Shown here: positions 24,825 through 36,418 of the stretch, piece by piece | Layout of the letters: the number at the start of each line of letters is the position of its first letter | Numbering within the stretch: the stretch's first letter is position 1 | Assembly (NCBI GenBank): GCA_030686995.1 | Contig: CM060709.1 | Span: 15,653,360-15,717,359, forward strand | Direction: 5' to 3' | DNA length: 64,000 bases | Source: Artemisia argyi | Lineage: Eukaryota > Streptophyta > Magnoliopsida > Asterales > Asteraceae | Program-made: the position numbers and the translations under genes | Notes under the pieces: generated by a model | The model's input: only the letters and a program-made list of their open reading frames with translations | Databases searched by the model: none | What the model was told of the DNA's origin: nothing

Positions 24825-25884
24825 CTATTTGAGAAAAACATAATGGATTTGAAAAACTCTTTACCAAAAGCCATCACTTCTGGAGTAGCCAGGTGTAAGA
24901 ACTGTGGCACACCTGATTACCGTGTGATTTTGAGCAAACCACCAGCTGTCAACGGATTTGATTAGTCTTTACCAAAAGCCGTTTGCTTCTGGACTAGCCA
25001 ACTCTTGATGGAATAGTCAACATCTTGGTGAGCTGATTACCAATTATGGTTTTTCCACGGCCTTTTACCACAAGCCATAATCTTGCGGGCTAGCCAACTC
25101 ATTAGCTTTTGAGGATAATGGGGAGTTGAGGAACCATACAATTTTTGGCAAATTGCAAGCCATAAACGGGTTTGAGTTATCTTTACCAAGAACCGTTTGC
25201 TCCTGGATTAGCCAATCCTGTTGTGGGTTAGACATGGAGGATTGATACCATTTATTGCGTTCTAAGTGAGAAAAAATTTTAAAATTTGGGCTAAAATGGG
25301 GGTGCTTGATGGAACATGTGTTTAAATTCGTTAGAATAACGAATCTCCCCCCACACTTAGAACTGAATATTGTCCTCAATATTCAAAGTACCGGGTGTGA
25401 AACCGAACTTAGAACGTAATAAAGAAATATTACATAGCCTTTATTTAAGATGTATATACATACAATTTATTTTTTTAGATAAAACTTCTTAAATAGAAGC
25501 TATCACTATATGTACATTTTTTTTTTTTTTTTTTTTTTTTTTTGAGATATATATAACATGTGGGGCATCTCCCCCACACTAGGGTGTTACACACGGGTGA
25601 AAACCCATGTTTTTGCTAATGTTTTTGATTCCCGAGTCACTAGCTTGACTCGACCCCGTATTTGATTCCTTTTCTCCCAAACTGTCAGGTTTACCACGCA
25701 AGCTAACCGCTTGTGAACGGTTAACTGTAATAAAGAAGTCCTGAACAGACCTGGAGAAAAAGCAATTTAAAAATCTATGGGGAAGTAAGTGGAAGAGACA
25801 ATCTCAATCGGACTTTCATTCAAGATGTTCGGATAAACATTTGAAGCACGTGAAAGTTCCACACCGATGAGACAAGTACCCGGC
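24825..25884 (-). other. 3' noncoding region of B
   Basis: Holds the shared 400-nt module (24850-25225), an internal hairpin plus purine tract (25345-25384, stem GAATATT/AATATTC), another GTGTGGGGGAGA-type tract (25569-25581) and a run of about 25 T (A in element sense) at 25519-25543. Translated similarity to the C element continues for a short way past the stop of the accessory frame (about 25790-25884). Confidence 0.75.
24850..25225 (-). repeat. Shared 3' module, copy in B
   Basis: Reverse complement of the module at 49711-50090 (C), and clearly related to 36496-36915 in the copia element. It has four spaced units of GGCTAGTCC-like sequence followed by GGTAAAG, and an 8-base inverted pair GAGCAAAC/GTTTGCTC. 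It ends 62 bases before the LTR. Non-coding. Confidence 0.8.
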
Positions 25885-28233
25885 TCATAATTTATAAATG
25901 AGAATGCCGGGGTCAAAGATAATGTCTTCACTCTCGAAAGAGTGAAGAACAGGATAAGCCACGGGATATATGAAGAAAAGAAAGAAGGTCATGATGAAAA
26001 TCATGATTAACTCCTCATCTTCAATAGGAGAATTCATTGTTTCATGAATCTCCTCGTTTAAGCTCGTTTGATCAAGACATATTATGGGTATGTCTAGATC
26101 AAAATAGAAATTATCATACTCCGGTAGAGATATGATATCAGTGAGTTCACAGGAGAACTCCTCAAAGGTGAATGATTCGTATTCGGGATTGATTTGAGTG
26201 AGTTCATTGGGGAACTCCTCAAAAGTAAATGATTCATAAACGGGAAGATAATTATGAGAATGAGAAGTGGTGATACCACTTATCTTCTCTTCCGTTTGAT
26301 CAAAATGGAACGTTTGCAATTCAGGAATATAATCATTGATCAAAACCTCACTATCCTTGACGGGGATAGGAGATGAAATAGGCTTTTCATTAAAAGCCTC
26401 GATTCTAGAAATGAGAAGATTAGCATTTAATAATGTAAGACGAAGAGCTTCGTCTTGGATTATTTCTTCCTCATTCTCTTCTTCTGAGTTGACAAGCTCA
26501 GAAGGTAATTCCCCCACATAACTTATGTCTCCACAAGATAAAGAATAGTTCTCAACAGAATCAGAGAACATCTCAGTATGATCATTTGGAAAGACAAGAG
26601 GGGGAGGAATATCACACACATTATCAAGAATTCCCTGTGACTCACTTGGGATTGGGACAAGGTTCTCAACACAAGACTTTATGAATTCGTCCGATTCCTT
26701 TGCAGGAACAGTGTCAAGATGCTCGTCCCCCATGTTCAGAGAGTGAGTGGGAACCTAGGGTGTGATAACATCATACTCAGGGAGATGAGAAGGACTAGCA
26801 GTAATGGAGTCTACAAGTTCCATTATTTCTACTGCTGGTGATTCAGTTATATTCTTTTCTCCCTGTATATCCATGGAAGAAGTCTCAACTGATGAACTTG
26901 ATGAGGTATCATCACTTTCATCATTCTCATCGAGAAAAACAGCAATTTGAAATTTGGTACGTGTTATAGCTGCTTGTTCTAAGACTAGTAATTCTTCCAT
27001 GCTTCATTCGTCTCTAGCAGCATGTTTTTCATCAAGTAATTCCGTGATAGATTTATCACGAGAATATTGAGTGAGTGGAGACTGTGGGGGTGTGGATGTG
27101 TCAAAACCGGAAGGTTGACATTGATCATCATTATGAGGACCCCCACAATATACACAAGAAAAACTTTGTGCATTGTGAGACGACATATTAGCCAACTCCT
27201 CCTTAAGATCTTTAAGTTTCTCAAGAACCTCTAGACAAGGGTCTTGTTGGATGTGAGGAGTTGCTTGGTTTATTTGGCATTTTAGAGGTGGGTCTTGAAA
27301 CGAATAGTCATAATTGTTACAAGGAAATGGATTCCTTTTTTGACAATCAGAGCTAAAGTGTGGACCTCCACAGTACTCACAACAGTTGAACTAACGTGGT
27401 TGTGAGTCGTATGTGTTTAAGTCATAATTGTTATTAGGAACCTGTTCATAGACAAACAGATTCCTAGTTTGACAATCAGAACTGTAGTGTGAACCACCAC
27501 AATACTCACAACAGTTGAACTGTTGAGTCTGGTTTGGTGTATTTTGATACGAAGCATCATTGAGATTTGGATAATATGATTCTTGCTCATATGAATGTGA
27601 TGGGTAGTTGGAAAAATTTGAGGAGTCGTTGAATGAGTTTTGATTAGGATCATAAGCAAATGAATTACTCGATCCACAAAACAAACAACTCCCGTTTTGA
27701 ATATCATTACCACATTGTTCACATGTACACCAATGACATGGAAAACCGAAAAGCGGCTCACCACAACCGACACAAGAAACAAAATCTGGAGGTGGGACAA
27801 GTGGTGTGCTCTGAGAGCTAGGAATTTCCACCACTTCCGTTATGGTCTCGGGTTTTTGTTTTTGATAAATGTGAAGATTGGGTAAGTCGTTCTTTTCAGT
27901 AACTACCCTAAGCTCTGTACGTTTGCTTGACAAACTTTTAACCATAAACCGTGAAAGATCAGGATTGATTTTTGAAGGTTTAGGAGCATTTGTGAGCTCA
28001 GGTTTTTGGACAACCGTGGTTTGGACGTATTTAGCACCTCCATCGTCAGAGGAAAGTACAAGGTCCTTTGTCACCTCGGTTTCTCGTTCCATTTCCCTCA
28101 CTGGAGAGGGAATATGAATCAATGGTCTATCATAATCAACATGACATCTCGATTTCTTGGACAAGGCCACAAGTTTCTCAACTTTGCTTTTATAGGCCCT
28201 TTGTTTAAAGAAATCGTCATCGAGAGATGCCAT
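25885..28233 (-). pseudogene. Accessory zinc-knuckle/acidic protein of element B
   Basis: One frame of about 782 codons from ATG 28233 to the TGA at 25885-25887, broken only by three in-frame stops (27391-27393 TAG, 27004-27006 TGA, 26755-26757 TAG) and no frameshift. The N-terminal part is basic (MASLDDDFFKQRAYKSK). Then comes a Cys-rich block (CVGCGEPLFGFPCHWCTCEQC) and three CX2CX3HX4C knuckles (CEYCGGSHYSSDC, CEYCGGPHFSSDC, CVYCGGPHNDDQC). A long acidic, Ser/Glu/Asp-rich region starts at MGDEHLDTVPAKESDEF, and a hydrophobic segment (MIFIMTFFLFFIYPVAYPV) precedes the ending EDIIFDPGILIYKL. Related frames are common in Anthemideae genomes as I recall. Function unknown; the knuckles suggest a Gag-like RNA-binding role. 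No protease or RT motif. Confidence 0.8.
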
Positions 28234-28436
28234 TAGAATTAATTATGAGATAAGTGGAAGAAAGTAGAATCAAAGGGTTTTGGGGATGAGAAATGAAGAA
28301 TCAAATAGGTAGGGGTGTAAAGGTGAATATTTTTGGGTTTTGTTTTATAGAAATATGGATAAAGATGGTAAATATACAATGGATGTATATCCAAACTCAC
28401 TAATACGCAAAATCGTTTAAAATAATGCGCACAACC
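28234..28436 (-). other. 5' leader of B
   Basis: 200 bases between the primer-binding site and the accessory ATG in element sense. Non-coding; similar to the leader of C after 43030. Confidence 0.65.
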
Positions 28437-28454
28437 TCCCCGGCAGCGGCGCCA
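28437..28454 (-). promoter_or_regulatory. Primer-binding site of B, tRNA-Asp type
   Basis: Minus-strand TGGCGCCGCTGCCGGGGA, five bases from the LTR. Athila-group elements use a primer site of the form TGGCGCCGTTGCCGGGGA (tRNA-Asp); this has one change. Confidence 0.88.
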
Positions 28455-28459
28455 AATTT

Positions 28460-31400
28460 TGATTCGCCTTAAACTAGTTATCTTTTATTTCTTAACCACT
28501 TGTGAATGGTTAATAGTAAAGTCAAACTAATCAAGACAAATGCTTCCGTGAAATACAGTGTTTTCCCGGGTCGTAATGTCCCAACGAGGTTGTGATGATT
28601 AAAAACGAATCTGTGATCGAGTGAATATGAACAGGGAATGGTATAAAAGTGTGTGTGTGTGATTAGACTAGGGTTTTATAACTTAAAATAACTTAGGAAA
28701 ACTAAATTAAAGATTACGTGAAACCTAAGTATCTAAAATGTTAAAACGTACACCAATTTAAAATCAGACGCGACTGCGTACTGAGAAAAAGGTGAGTTTT
28801 AAGAAAAATAAACTACAAGGGTTAAAATTGAAAATTCTATAAACTTAAACTTAAAATAAAATTAAATTAAAAAGAAAAATATTTTTTAGATTATTATATT
28901 ATTTATTATTAATTATTTAAATAAAAACTATTTAACTATTTATTTAAAACTAACTTAATTAAAAAGTAAAAATGATTAACACTACAAATTAAACTAAAAA
29001 CTTATAAAAATAATTTCTAAACTTAAAAATGAACTTGAAGAAAGTATAAAAAATAAAAATAAATCTTTTTGTCTTTTTATGAATTTCTTATTAATTAAAA
29101 ACAATTTATCTTATTTATATTAATTAAACTATTTTAAATTACAAATAATACTAAACTAACTTTAGAAAATTATGAAAAATTTTATATATCTAATTAACCA
29201 TCATGGGAATCCTAAAAAAATTATAAAAACTTTATTTTATATATTTTTAAACTAGTTAACTAATTATTATTCTATTTTTTAATTAATATCTAATTAAACT
29301 ATTTAAATTATAAAAACTATTAAATGAACAGTAAAAATTCTAGAAAAATTACTAAAATTATATTATGACTTATAAAAGCTAGGAAAAATATAAAAACTAG
29401 GTGTTGCTATATAAAAATTAATTATGCTATTTATAACTTATTTATTAATTAATTACTAATAAAACTATTTTTAATTCTAATAAATATCAAATGACAATAT
29501 AAAAATCTAAGAAAATTATTATAATTACTTTAACCTAAAATGAAATAAGCTCAAAAGAACTTAAACAGTTGACTATTGTTGACTGAAAATGGAAATAAGC
29601 TCAAAAGAGCTTATGTGGGACCCACTATGGTAAAACTTGGTTCCTCTGAGCTATTTGAACATAATTAAGTAAGTTTCAACCAAATAAGCAGATAAAATAA
29701 GCCACAAAATCACAATAAGCACTTGCTTATTGGAGTTTCTGAGACAGATTTGGGACAGAGTTCAAGGCCAAAACTAAGTGGGGTCCACTGGGTGTTAGGT
29801 CAAACTAGTGGTCAATCTAAGTTCCTTGGTAGGAGGGGGGTTGAGGGAAACTAATTTGGACAGGTGGGGCCCACTGTGGGGGTCACAAAACCACCACAAA
29901 GTGGTGGTGGTGAGTGACGGGTCTGCTGCACAGGGCAGCTTGTTGCCCTGCAGCCTACTTCAAGGGGCTGTGGGGCCCAGTACAAAAATCCTAAAAATAT
30001 AACAATTGTGGGAACTTAAAGATGAGCAGGTAGGCTTCAACTAGAAACAAGTTTCAAGGTCCCAATCCAAACACATAAATCAAAACAAATACTTGGATTT
30101 TTGGAAAAAACTGAGATGAGCAAATATTGACTTTTGATGAAACTTGATGATTTGACTTTTATGGATTTCTAAGGGCTGCTACTGATTGAATATGATGTTA
30201 TAAGCTACAATGTTACTAAATTAAGTTACCTTAACACATAATGAAGTGATTTGATGAGAAACTAAGATGAAACACCTAACAGTTAACTGCTTATACTAGT
30301 TAAAAGCTAAATTTGACTTTTAACTTAAGTGGTACTGGATTTAATGACTTAAATAGACTATTACAACCTATTGTAACATATCTAAACTAAAAACAAGAAC
30401 AGGAACACACAAGATCACATAGATAACAACAGATCCAAACACCCCTTTATGTTAACTGATTTTGTCATTTCACAACACAAGGAGACTTTGAGTGAGATTA
30501 ACTATGCAGGATCATTCACTGATCTATTTTAACTGTTTTTAAATAAAAATTATGCATAAACCAAGACTCAACTGTGTTATACTAAATGTACTAATTTTGA
30601 CAGTGAAATTATAATAAAGAGCACATATGATATCTTATGAACAAAGTAGTGAAACAAAGCAATAAATCAACTAACATAGACCATAGGAACATAAAAACAC
30701 AGAGACAAGTACTTATTACAAGGTGCTACAGTAATATACCAATTTATGAGAAATTGCTTACAAGTTGTTTTCAACTGAGAATCAAGTTACCAGGGCTCAA
30801 TACATACCCTAACACCTCCCATGAGGTCCTAATACCCAGAATAATCCAAAATACACCTTCTTCCATCTTGATTCTTCATTAGCTCAGAACTTTTATTTTA
30901 TTTCTATTTTTCTTTTATTTTTCTTATTTTTAGTAAACTGAGTGAGAACAAATCTTAAAAGCTTATCAAAGCTTTGTCAGAGCTTATTAAAGCTTATGAA
31001 TCTAGTAACAACAACAACTAACACTTTTAAGTAAAATTGTCAATTTTACATAAAATAGCTAGATACGAATTTAATGAACAAGAGTACAATTATAGGTTTT
31101 AGAAAGCTTTCATTATACTAAAATAACTGAGTACAAGTGATTTTGATTAAAATTACAACTGAATTTTAAAACTAAACTACCTACGATTAAGCTATGCTAT
31201 CACTAAAACTAATAATCTCTCCTCCTTGCTTCTTTCTTCTTTATAGCCCTTTTCTGAGTTCCCACTATCTTTCTGACAAAATCCCAGTTGATCTTGACCC
31301 TTGGTTTGGCCTAGTTAATCACCATCGTTCAAATTGGCATTTGGCGCCAAAAGTCATGGGGACAGAAAGAGGTAACTTGTGAGGGTTTTAAGGCATTAAA

Positions 31401-32632
31401 TGTGCCTTGGGAGCTTGTGGAGGTGGATGGATAAGTAAAAAGAGTGGGGAGCAAGTTGTGGACAGGTGTGGAGTAGTAGCAGGGTGAGGTGGATAGGTAG
31501 GGGATGACTGGTGAGGGTGGTTTGGTTTTATTGACCGGGCATTGACCCCGTTTTATATTAAAGTGGGGGTTGGACTGGGCTAAGAGTTGGGCTGGACAAA
31601 AAGAAAAGGGTGGGATGGGCTTTGGTGAATGTTGGGTTTATATTAGTTTTTGGGTTTTAATAAAACAAGGATCCGTTTGGTTTTTTAAGAAATTACAAGG
31701 ACCAAAAATGTAACATGCTGGAAGTTGAGGGGCTGTTTGTGGCATATTTCCAAATTAATCACAAGGGTCATATTTGCCAATAATGAATAACCCAAGGACT
31801 AAAATTACATAATTTTCCATTTTTAAATATTAAAGGACCATTTATGCAATTTCCGGATTTTTGAGGGACTAAATATGTAATTTCCCAAAATATTATCAAA
31901 AGGTCCAGTTTTGTAAAAGTTGAATAGTATAGGGACCTTAAATGATAATTTTTCATTTATTGCAATTTAAAACACCCCGGGGACCATTTCTGCCAAACTT
32001 TTAAACTCCAGGGACTTAACATGTAATTTCTCCAAACTTTTCATCCAGGGACTAATAGTGACAATTATGAATTCCCTAGGACCCTTAATGATAATTTTCC
32101 CATTTTGAACACCCAGGGACTAAAACTGTCAAGTTTGAAACTTTAAGGGACCTGTTTTGCCAAACTGTAAACTTCAGGGACCAATCATGTAAATTCACCA
32201 AACTTATCACCCAAGGACCATTCCTGCAAAAGATTATTAGTATAAGGACCAAAATTGATTTTCTCAAAGTTTTTACATCCCAGGGACCATTTATGTCAAT
32301 TTCCAAAGTTGAGGGACTAAACTTGTAATTTTATGAAACTTTGCACCAAAGGACTAAATATGTAACTTTATGATTAAAAAGGACCTTTGATGACATTTTC
32401 ATGTTTTTAGAATAACCAGGGACTAGTTTTGACAATATTTGAAACTTGAGGGACTGAAACTGCCAATTATGCAAACTTTGTACGTTTTTCATTTGTTTTT
32501 GCATATTTTGTATTTGAAACATATAAAACACACCTCTAAGATATTTTAAGCATTTTGATACATATTTGAGTGTTTTTGTATGTTTTGGCAGTTCAGATTA
32601 GTATAAAATGATGAGTATTTAGACACTCATCA
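28460..32632 (-). repeat. 5' LTR of B
   Basis: Second copy of the B LTR, with scattered substitutions and a deletion of about 190 bases near 29545 relative to the left copy. The terminal inverted repeat TGATGAGT/ACTCATCA is at 32609-32632 and the GGGACC array at 31675-32500. No genes. Confidence 0.93.
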
Positions 32633-32636
32633 GTAT
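32633..32636. repeat. Target-site duplication GTAT, right of B
   Basis: Directly follows the B terminus and matches 20428-20431. Confidence 0.75.
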
Positions 32637-33239
32637 GCAAAAAAAAAAAAAAAAAAAAAAAAAAACAAGAAAAAAAAATAGAAAAAAGGAAAAGAGAAAA
32701 AACATACGGACTACCATCCCTTTTTATTCTATGTTTATTTTATGTTTTTGTTATTTTTCATTTATTAACTTACGTCGAGTCTAGTCATGGCTTAGCAACG
32801 CCATATTGTACATGTAATTAACCAAGATTGTTAACTCGCCACCAGTAAAAACTTCCTTTATCCAACAAAACCATGTATTTCATATCCCTACACCTAACGT
32901 TACAACCCTTTAAAAGACCTCTTTGATAGTTTATCCTAGGTGCTTACGCCATGTGGTGGAGGTTTGATCCTTTCCCAAGCCTATGGTAATCTATTTTGCT
33001 ATGACAGGTAGTGAGAGATATCTTCCGTTTCCATATTGTAATTTATACTTTATTACACCCAAGAGATGTGAGTATCTAAACACTATTTGTGAGGTGCTAG
33101 TATATGACCTCCGTGCTTGTCTATTGGTCTTTATTGGAACGATTATTTGTTGTAATTACTTTTATATTAGTGTTAAACGACCCTTAACTTGTATTTTGAT
33201 TAGAATAAAAGCGCATTCACTTGAGGACAAACAAATCTC

Positions 33240-33254
33240 AAGTGTAAGGGTATA
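33240..33254 (+). promoter_or_regulatory. Polypurine tract of element A
   Basis: AAGTGTAAGGGTATA immediately before the LTR start TGATGAGG. The upstream hairpin seen in A2 is degraded here by three mismatches (33216-33237). Confidence 0.7.
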
Positions 33255-34666
33255 TGATGAGGCGAAAAATGAACCACTTTTAGGTGGTCGTTTAAGCCCG
33301 GAATTGAATTTATTTGATCAAATATTGCCCTAAATCGTTCCTTTTGTGATTTTAGGTACTTTGGGAGAGAAATCTGGAAAAGGAAGCAATTCGGACGTTT
33401 TTGGAGCATAAAAGTGAAGAAAATGCCAAAGTCTTAATTTTCCTTGCTGGGAACAGTAGGTGACGGCGTCAAGAAGGAAATTCTGACGGCGTCAAGAGTA
33501 ATTTCCATGACGGCCCAGTACAGAATTGAAGGCGTTACAAGGTAGAGTGTCAAGAGTAAAATGCGTGACGGCCTGGAAAATGCTATAACGTGACGGCGTC
33601 AAAAGTAGATCAAGGCAGTCCGAGAAGTATTTTGGCGGCGAGATGACGGCGTCACCAATTTGGTCTTGACGCCGTCAGCCTCAATTTCCTATATATAGTT
33701 TTCTAATTTTCATTCATAAAAAAAGGAGAAGTTTTAGAGAAACCCTAAGGCCGAACTTAGTACGAATTTTACAGGTTTTTCAAGGGTTCTCAGCCCTTGA
33801 ACCCTTTCATGTGTAATTGAGATAAGTGTTCTTTTAATTCAATCAATATGTCTATGTGTTGGTTGTCTATATCTTGTTCTTGTCTTAATTTCATCATGCT
33901 AGGCTAGATCTATCTTGTGTTTGCTTGGATCTAATGAAACCTAGATGTTAATTATGTATTGATTACTTGTTTATGGTTGTATTGGATGAATGATTTCAAT
34001 GTTAGGCTTAAGAAAACTGGCAGATCTCCAATTGGTAACATGCTTGAACGTCTTAGGAAACATGAACTGACGTGCACTAGGTTTTATTGGTTGTATTTAA
34101 TGCATGAGTAAATTCTAATGATCCCATGTTAGGAGCTTCTTAGCCGGCTCGACATAGGAGTGAAGTAGGCACTCATAGGATTGGGGAATTAAGTGCGCCA
34201 CCCCATGAATTGTATTAAGGAATACAATCCGTCATCCACGCAACTATAACAAGTAATTAACGTGTAAAAGATATCTAGGGAGTAGTGAAATCTAAGTAAA
34301 CACAACTTCTCCACTTATTGCTCGCAACCTTAGTTAATTTAGTTTATTTTCATTTTTAGTATTTTATTTTGATTGCATCTTTAGTATTGGGTTAGTTGAC
34401 TAGCAACTAATTCCGCCCAAACCCTTCAAACCCGAGATTTTTACTTGCTTTCAAAAAATTATAAAAATACAAAAATAATCATCCCTCATCTTTAGAACTA
34501 GTATTTAGGTTTTCTAATCCTAGCGACACTATTCCTAGCTGAACGATCAATCCCCCGGTACTTGTCACTGTACTATACTACAATGATCAGGTACACTGCC
34601 TGGTGGGGGTTGTAAGCTTCTCAAGATCCCTTGAGAGGTAAAGCCTGGTGCAATTCCCACGTATCA
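33255..34666 (+). repeat. 3' LTR of element A
   Basis: 1412 bp, TGATGAGGCG to CACGTATCA. It matches the reverse complement of 58981-60386 along its whole length. Contains the palindrome cluster and TATA box. After the LTR the sequence changes to copia DNA at 34667, where the expected duplication would be TCTGT. Confidence 0.9.
33461..33698 (+). promoter_or_regulatory. TGACGSCGTCA palindrome cluster and TATA box, LTR of A
   Basis: Five perfect TGACG(G/C)CGTCA palindromes at 33461, 33484, 33591, 33644 and 33667, plus two half sites (33508, 33566), end 12 bases before TATATATAG at 33690-33698. TGACG is the core of as-1/TGA-bZIP sites in plants, so this looks like an enhancer array; binding is inferred. 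Each site also carries two CG methylation targets. Confidence 0.7.
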
Positions 34667-34949
34667 TCTGTTTTTGCAGATGTTCTGAGATTGTAAGTTG
34701 TATGTTAAAGTCACCAAGAGCTGATGTCAAAGGAATGTGGTCAAATGTGTTGAACATGGTTTCTACTGATTAGTTGATTATGCTGAAGGTCTTACACAGT
34801 TGATTAATAAAGAAGATCTTTTCATTCATTCAAAGAAACAAGTTACAGCTTACATTCTAAGTTCCAAATGGATTACAATGACCATTCTTAAACATTTGCC
34901 TAATTGAGTACTACTAGCTTCTATCAATTATTACAAAATACTTGAGGCT
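34667..34949 (+). other. Copia segment between A and the extra ORF
   Basis: About 280 bases with stops in all frames. It lies where the end of pol or an intergenic spacer would be. No RNase H motif recognised. Confidence 0.5.
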
Positions 34950-36335
34950 ATGACAAGTACAATGATGAAGCTGAAGATGAAAATGGAAAAAGAAGAGAAG
35001 GAAGACTGTGAAGATGCGTTAAAAGCCAAAGCTAAAAGAGATAAACCTATGACTCAAGCACAACAGAGGGATTATATGAGAATTTATGTGAAAAGTCAAA
35101 GCAGTTCATTGTATAATAATGCTTGGTCTAAGAAACAAGTGTGGGCACTTCCATTTGACAAACTGGTTGAGATTTATAACAGAATCAAGGCTAGAAATGA
35201 CAAAGCTGGAATGGGTGCTTCTAAGAATATTCCTCTCCTCAATGTTGAAGCTGGTTCATCTGTTAATATTTCTGTTGCTGCTGAAAAGGTATCTTTACCT
35301 GATATTTCTGTTGATGTACCACATGTTGCTGCTTGATCTTATGTGGATAAAGGTAAAGCAAAAGTGATGGCAGCAGATCCTCCATCTAGAAAGAGAACTA
35401 GGAGACAACTGGAGGAGGAAAGATTGGGTGAAGAAACTGCTAGGAAGTTAGATGAGGAACAAAAAGCTGAACTTGCAAGGTTTCATGAGCTTAAGGTAAG
35501 AGAAGTTGAACTTCAAGTTGCTAGAAACAAACAGATAAGGAAGGCTATGGATGAACAATATGCATCTGCTGCACTTGAATCTTCTCAGGATTCTACTGAT
35601 GAACAATTGGATACTCTATCAGTGGAAACTGATGCTGCAGAAGGTGAATCTGCTGAAGCTGAAGTTCATGCTGCTATTTATGTTCCTGGAAGAAGAGCAA
35701 AGAGGATGGCTAAAGTCAGAACTTCACATTCCAAACAAAGCCTAATCAATGTGAATGCTTCTGATGCTTCATTTATAAGGGAAGGATCCTCTGATGATTG
35801 GCCTGAGGGAACTAGAGATGTTTTGGTTCACTGGGAGTTAAATGAAAATGGTCAAGTTAATACCATTTATAGATTGGATAAAACTTTCATATCCTTTACA
35901 TTTCTTCAAGAGATTCTCCATCTTGTGGATCATCAGGATTTGGTCACTCTATATGAGTTGGTTCTTAAGTATTATGCAACTCATACTCCTACAGGGTCTG
36001 GATTGTATTTATTGGGTGATCTAAAAGTGTTGTTTGATTCTTCTACTCCAACTGGTGCTAGCTATGACATATGGAAGAACAATCAGAGATGGAAAGTTCA
36101 GAGTTGGAAGTTCTATCCTATGCCTTATGTTCATGTTTTGGAAACTACAACTGGTCTAAGGCTTATTATGGATCTTACCAAAAGATATCCTCTGAAAGTG
36201 TCTCTAATGGAGAAAATGCTACAACAAAAGTTGGAGATTCCTCCTGATCCAATTAGGAATGCAAGGTTGTTTGCTGAATCTTTGGTGAAGTTCTTCAAAC
36301 AAAGAATTAAGACATCCAGAGCAGCTTCTGTTTAA
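34950..36335 (+). pseudogene. Copia-associated extra 3' ORF, one in-frame stop
   Basis: A single frame of 461 codons interrupted only by a TGA at 35334-35336. The N-terminal part contains KAKRDKPMTQAQQRDYMR, a string I associate with Asteraceae copia elements. A charged coiled-coil-like region follows (about 35390-35560). The C-terminal 190 residues (from about DDWPEGTRDVLVHWEL) form a compact domain with YRLDK, LYELVLKYY, LLGDLKVLFD, W..NQRWKVQSW and YPLKVSLMEKMLQQKLE. It lies between pol and the 3' LTR of a copia element, the position of additional ORFs in some plant copia families. Function unknown; no enzyme motif seen. Confidence 0.7.
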
Positions 36336-36387
36336 GGATATCATGTTGTATATTTGTTTTTAGTTCTTAGTAAAAAAAAAGAAAAAG

Positions 36388-36418
<31 letters not shown>

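Larger units (their letters stand above)
20432..32632 (-). mobile_element. Athila-like non-autonomous element B, complete
   Basis: LTRs at 20432-24788 (4357 bp) and 28460-32632 (4173 bp), with termini TGATTCGCC and ACTCATCA on the plus strand. The tRNA-Asp-type primer site is next to the right LTR and the purine tract AGTGTGGGGGAT next to the left, so the element reads leftward. The 3.67 kb internal region holds one long accessory frame and no RT, integrase or protease. Same family as C and D. The right LTR lacks about 190 bases present in the left one (around 21510-21720). Confidence 0.93.
32633..33254 (+). other. Element A 3' noncoding region, part 2
   Basis: Starts with an A-rich tract (32639-32690). 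It continues through a block with GGTGCTTACGCCATGTGG and CCTATGGTAATCTATTTTGC that is shared with A2 (60640-60740) and E (54720-54850), and ends in AAGTGTAAGGGTATA, the purine tract before the LTR. The open frame at 32983 overlaps the LTR boundary and is not a gene. Confidence 0.78.
8120..34666 (+). mobile_element. Athila-like element A, split by two nested elements
   Basis: Recovered by removing the nested insertions 9550-18059 and 20432-32632. The pieces are 8120-9549 (gag-protease), 18060-20431 (integrase-C-like plus 3' noncoding), 32633-33254 (3' noncoding) and 33255-34666 (3' LTR, TGATGAGG to CGTATCA). The reading frame continues across the GCTAG duplication, and a second copy at 58981-62480 shows the uninterrupted 3' region, so the reconstruction is well supported. 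RT, RNase H and the integrase core are absent, which makes A non-autonomous. The 5' LTR and the start of gag are outside the window. Confidence 0.85.

Noticed and set aside
25885..26733. Membrane or env-like protein as a separate gene
   Set aside because: It is in frame with the upstream zinc-knuckle part after allowing for point stops, so it is one gene; the hydrophobic segment alone does not establish an envelope function.
33461..33677. Possible rho-independent terminators or operators at the palindromes
   Set aside because: Plant DNA; the palindromes are short, lie upstream of a TATA box and lack a following T run.
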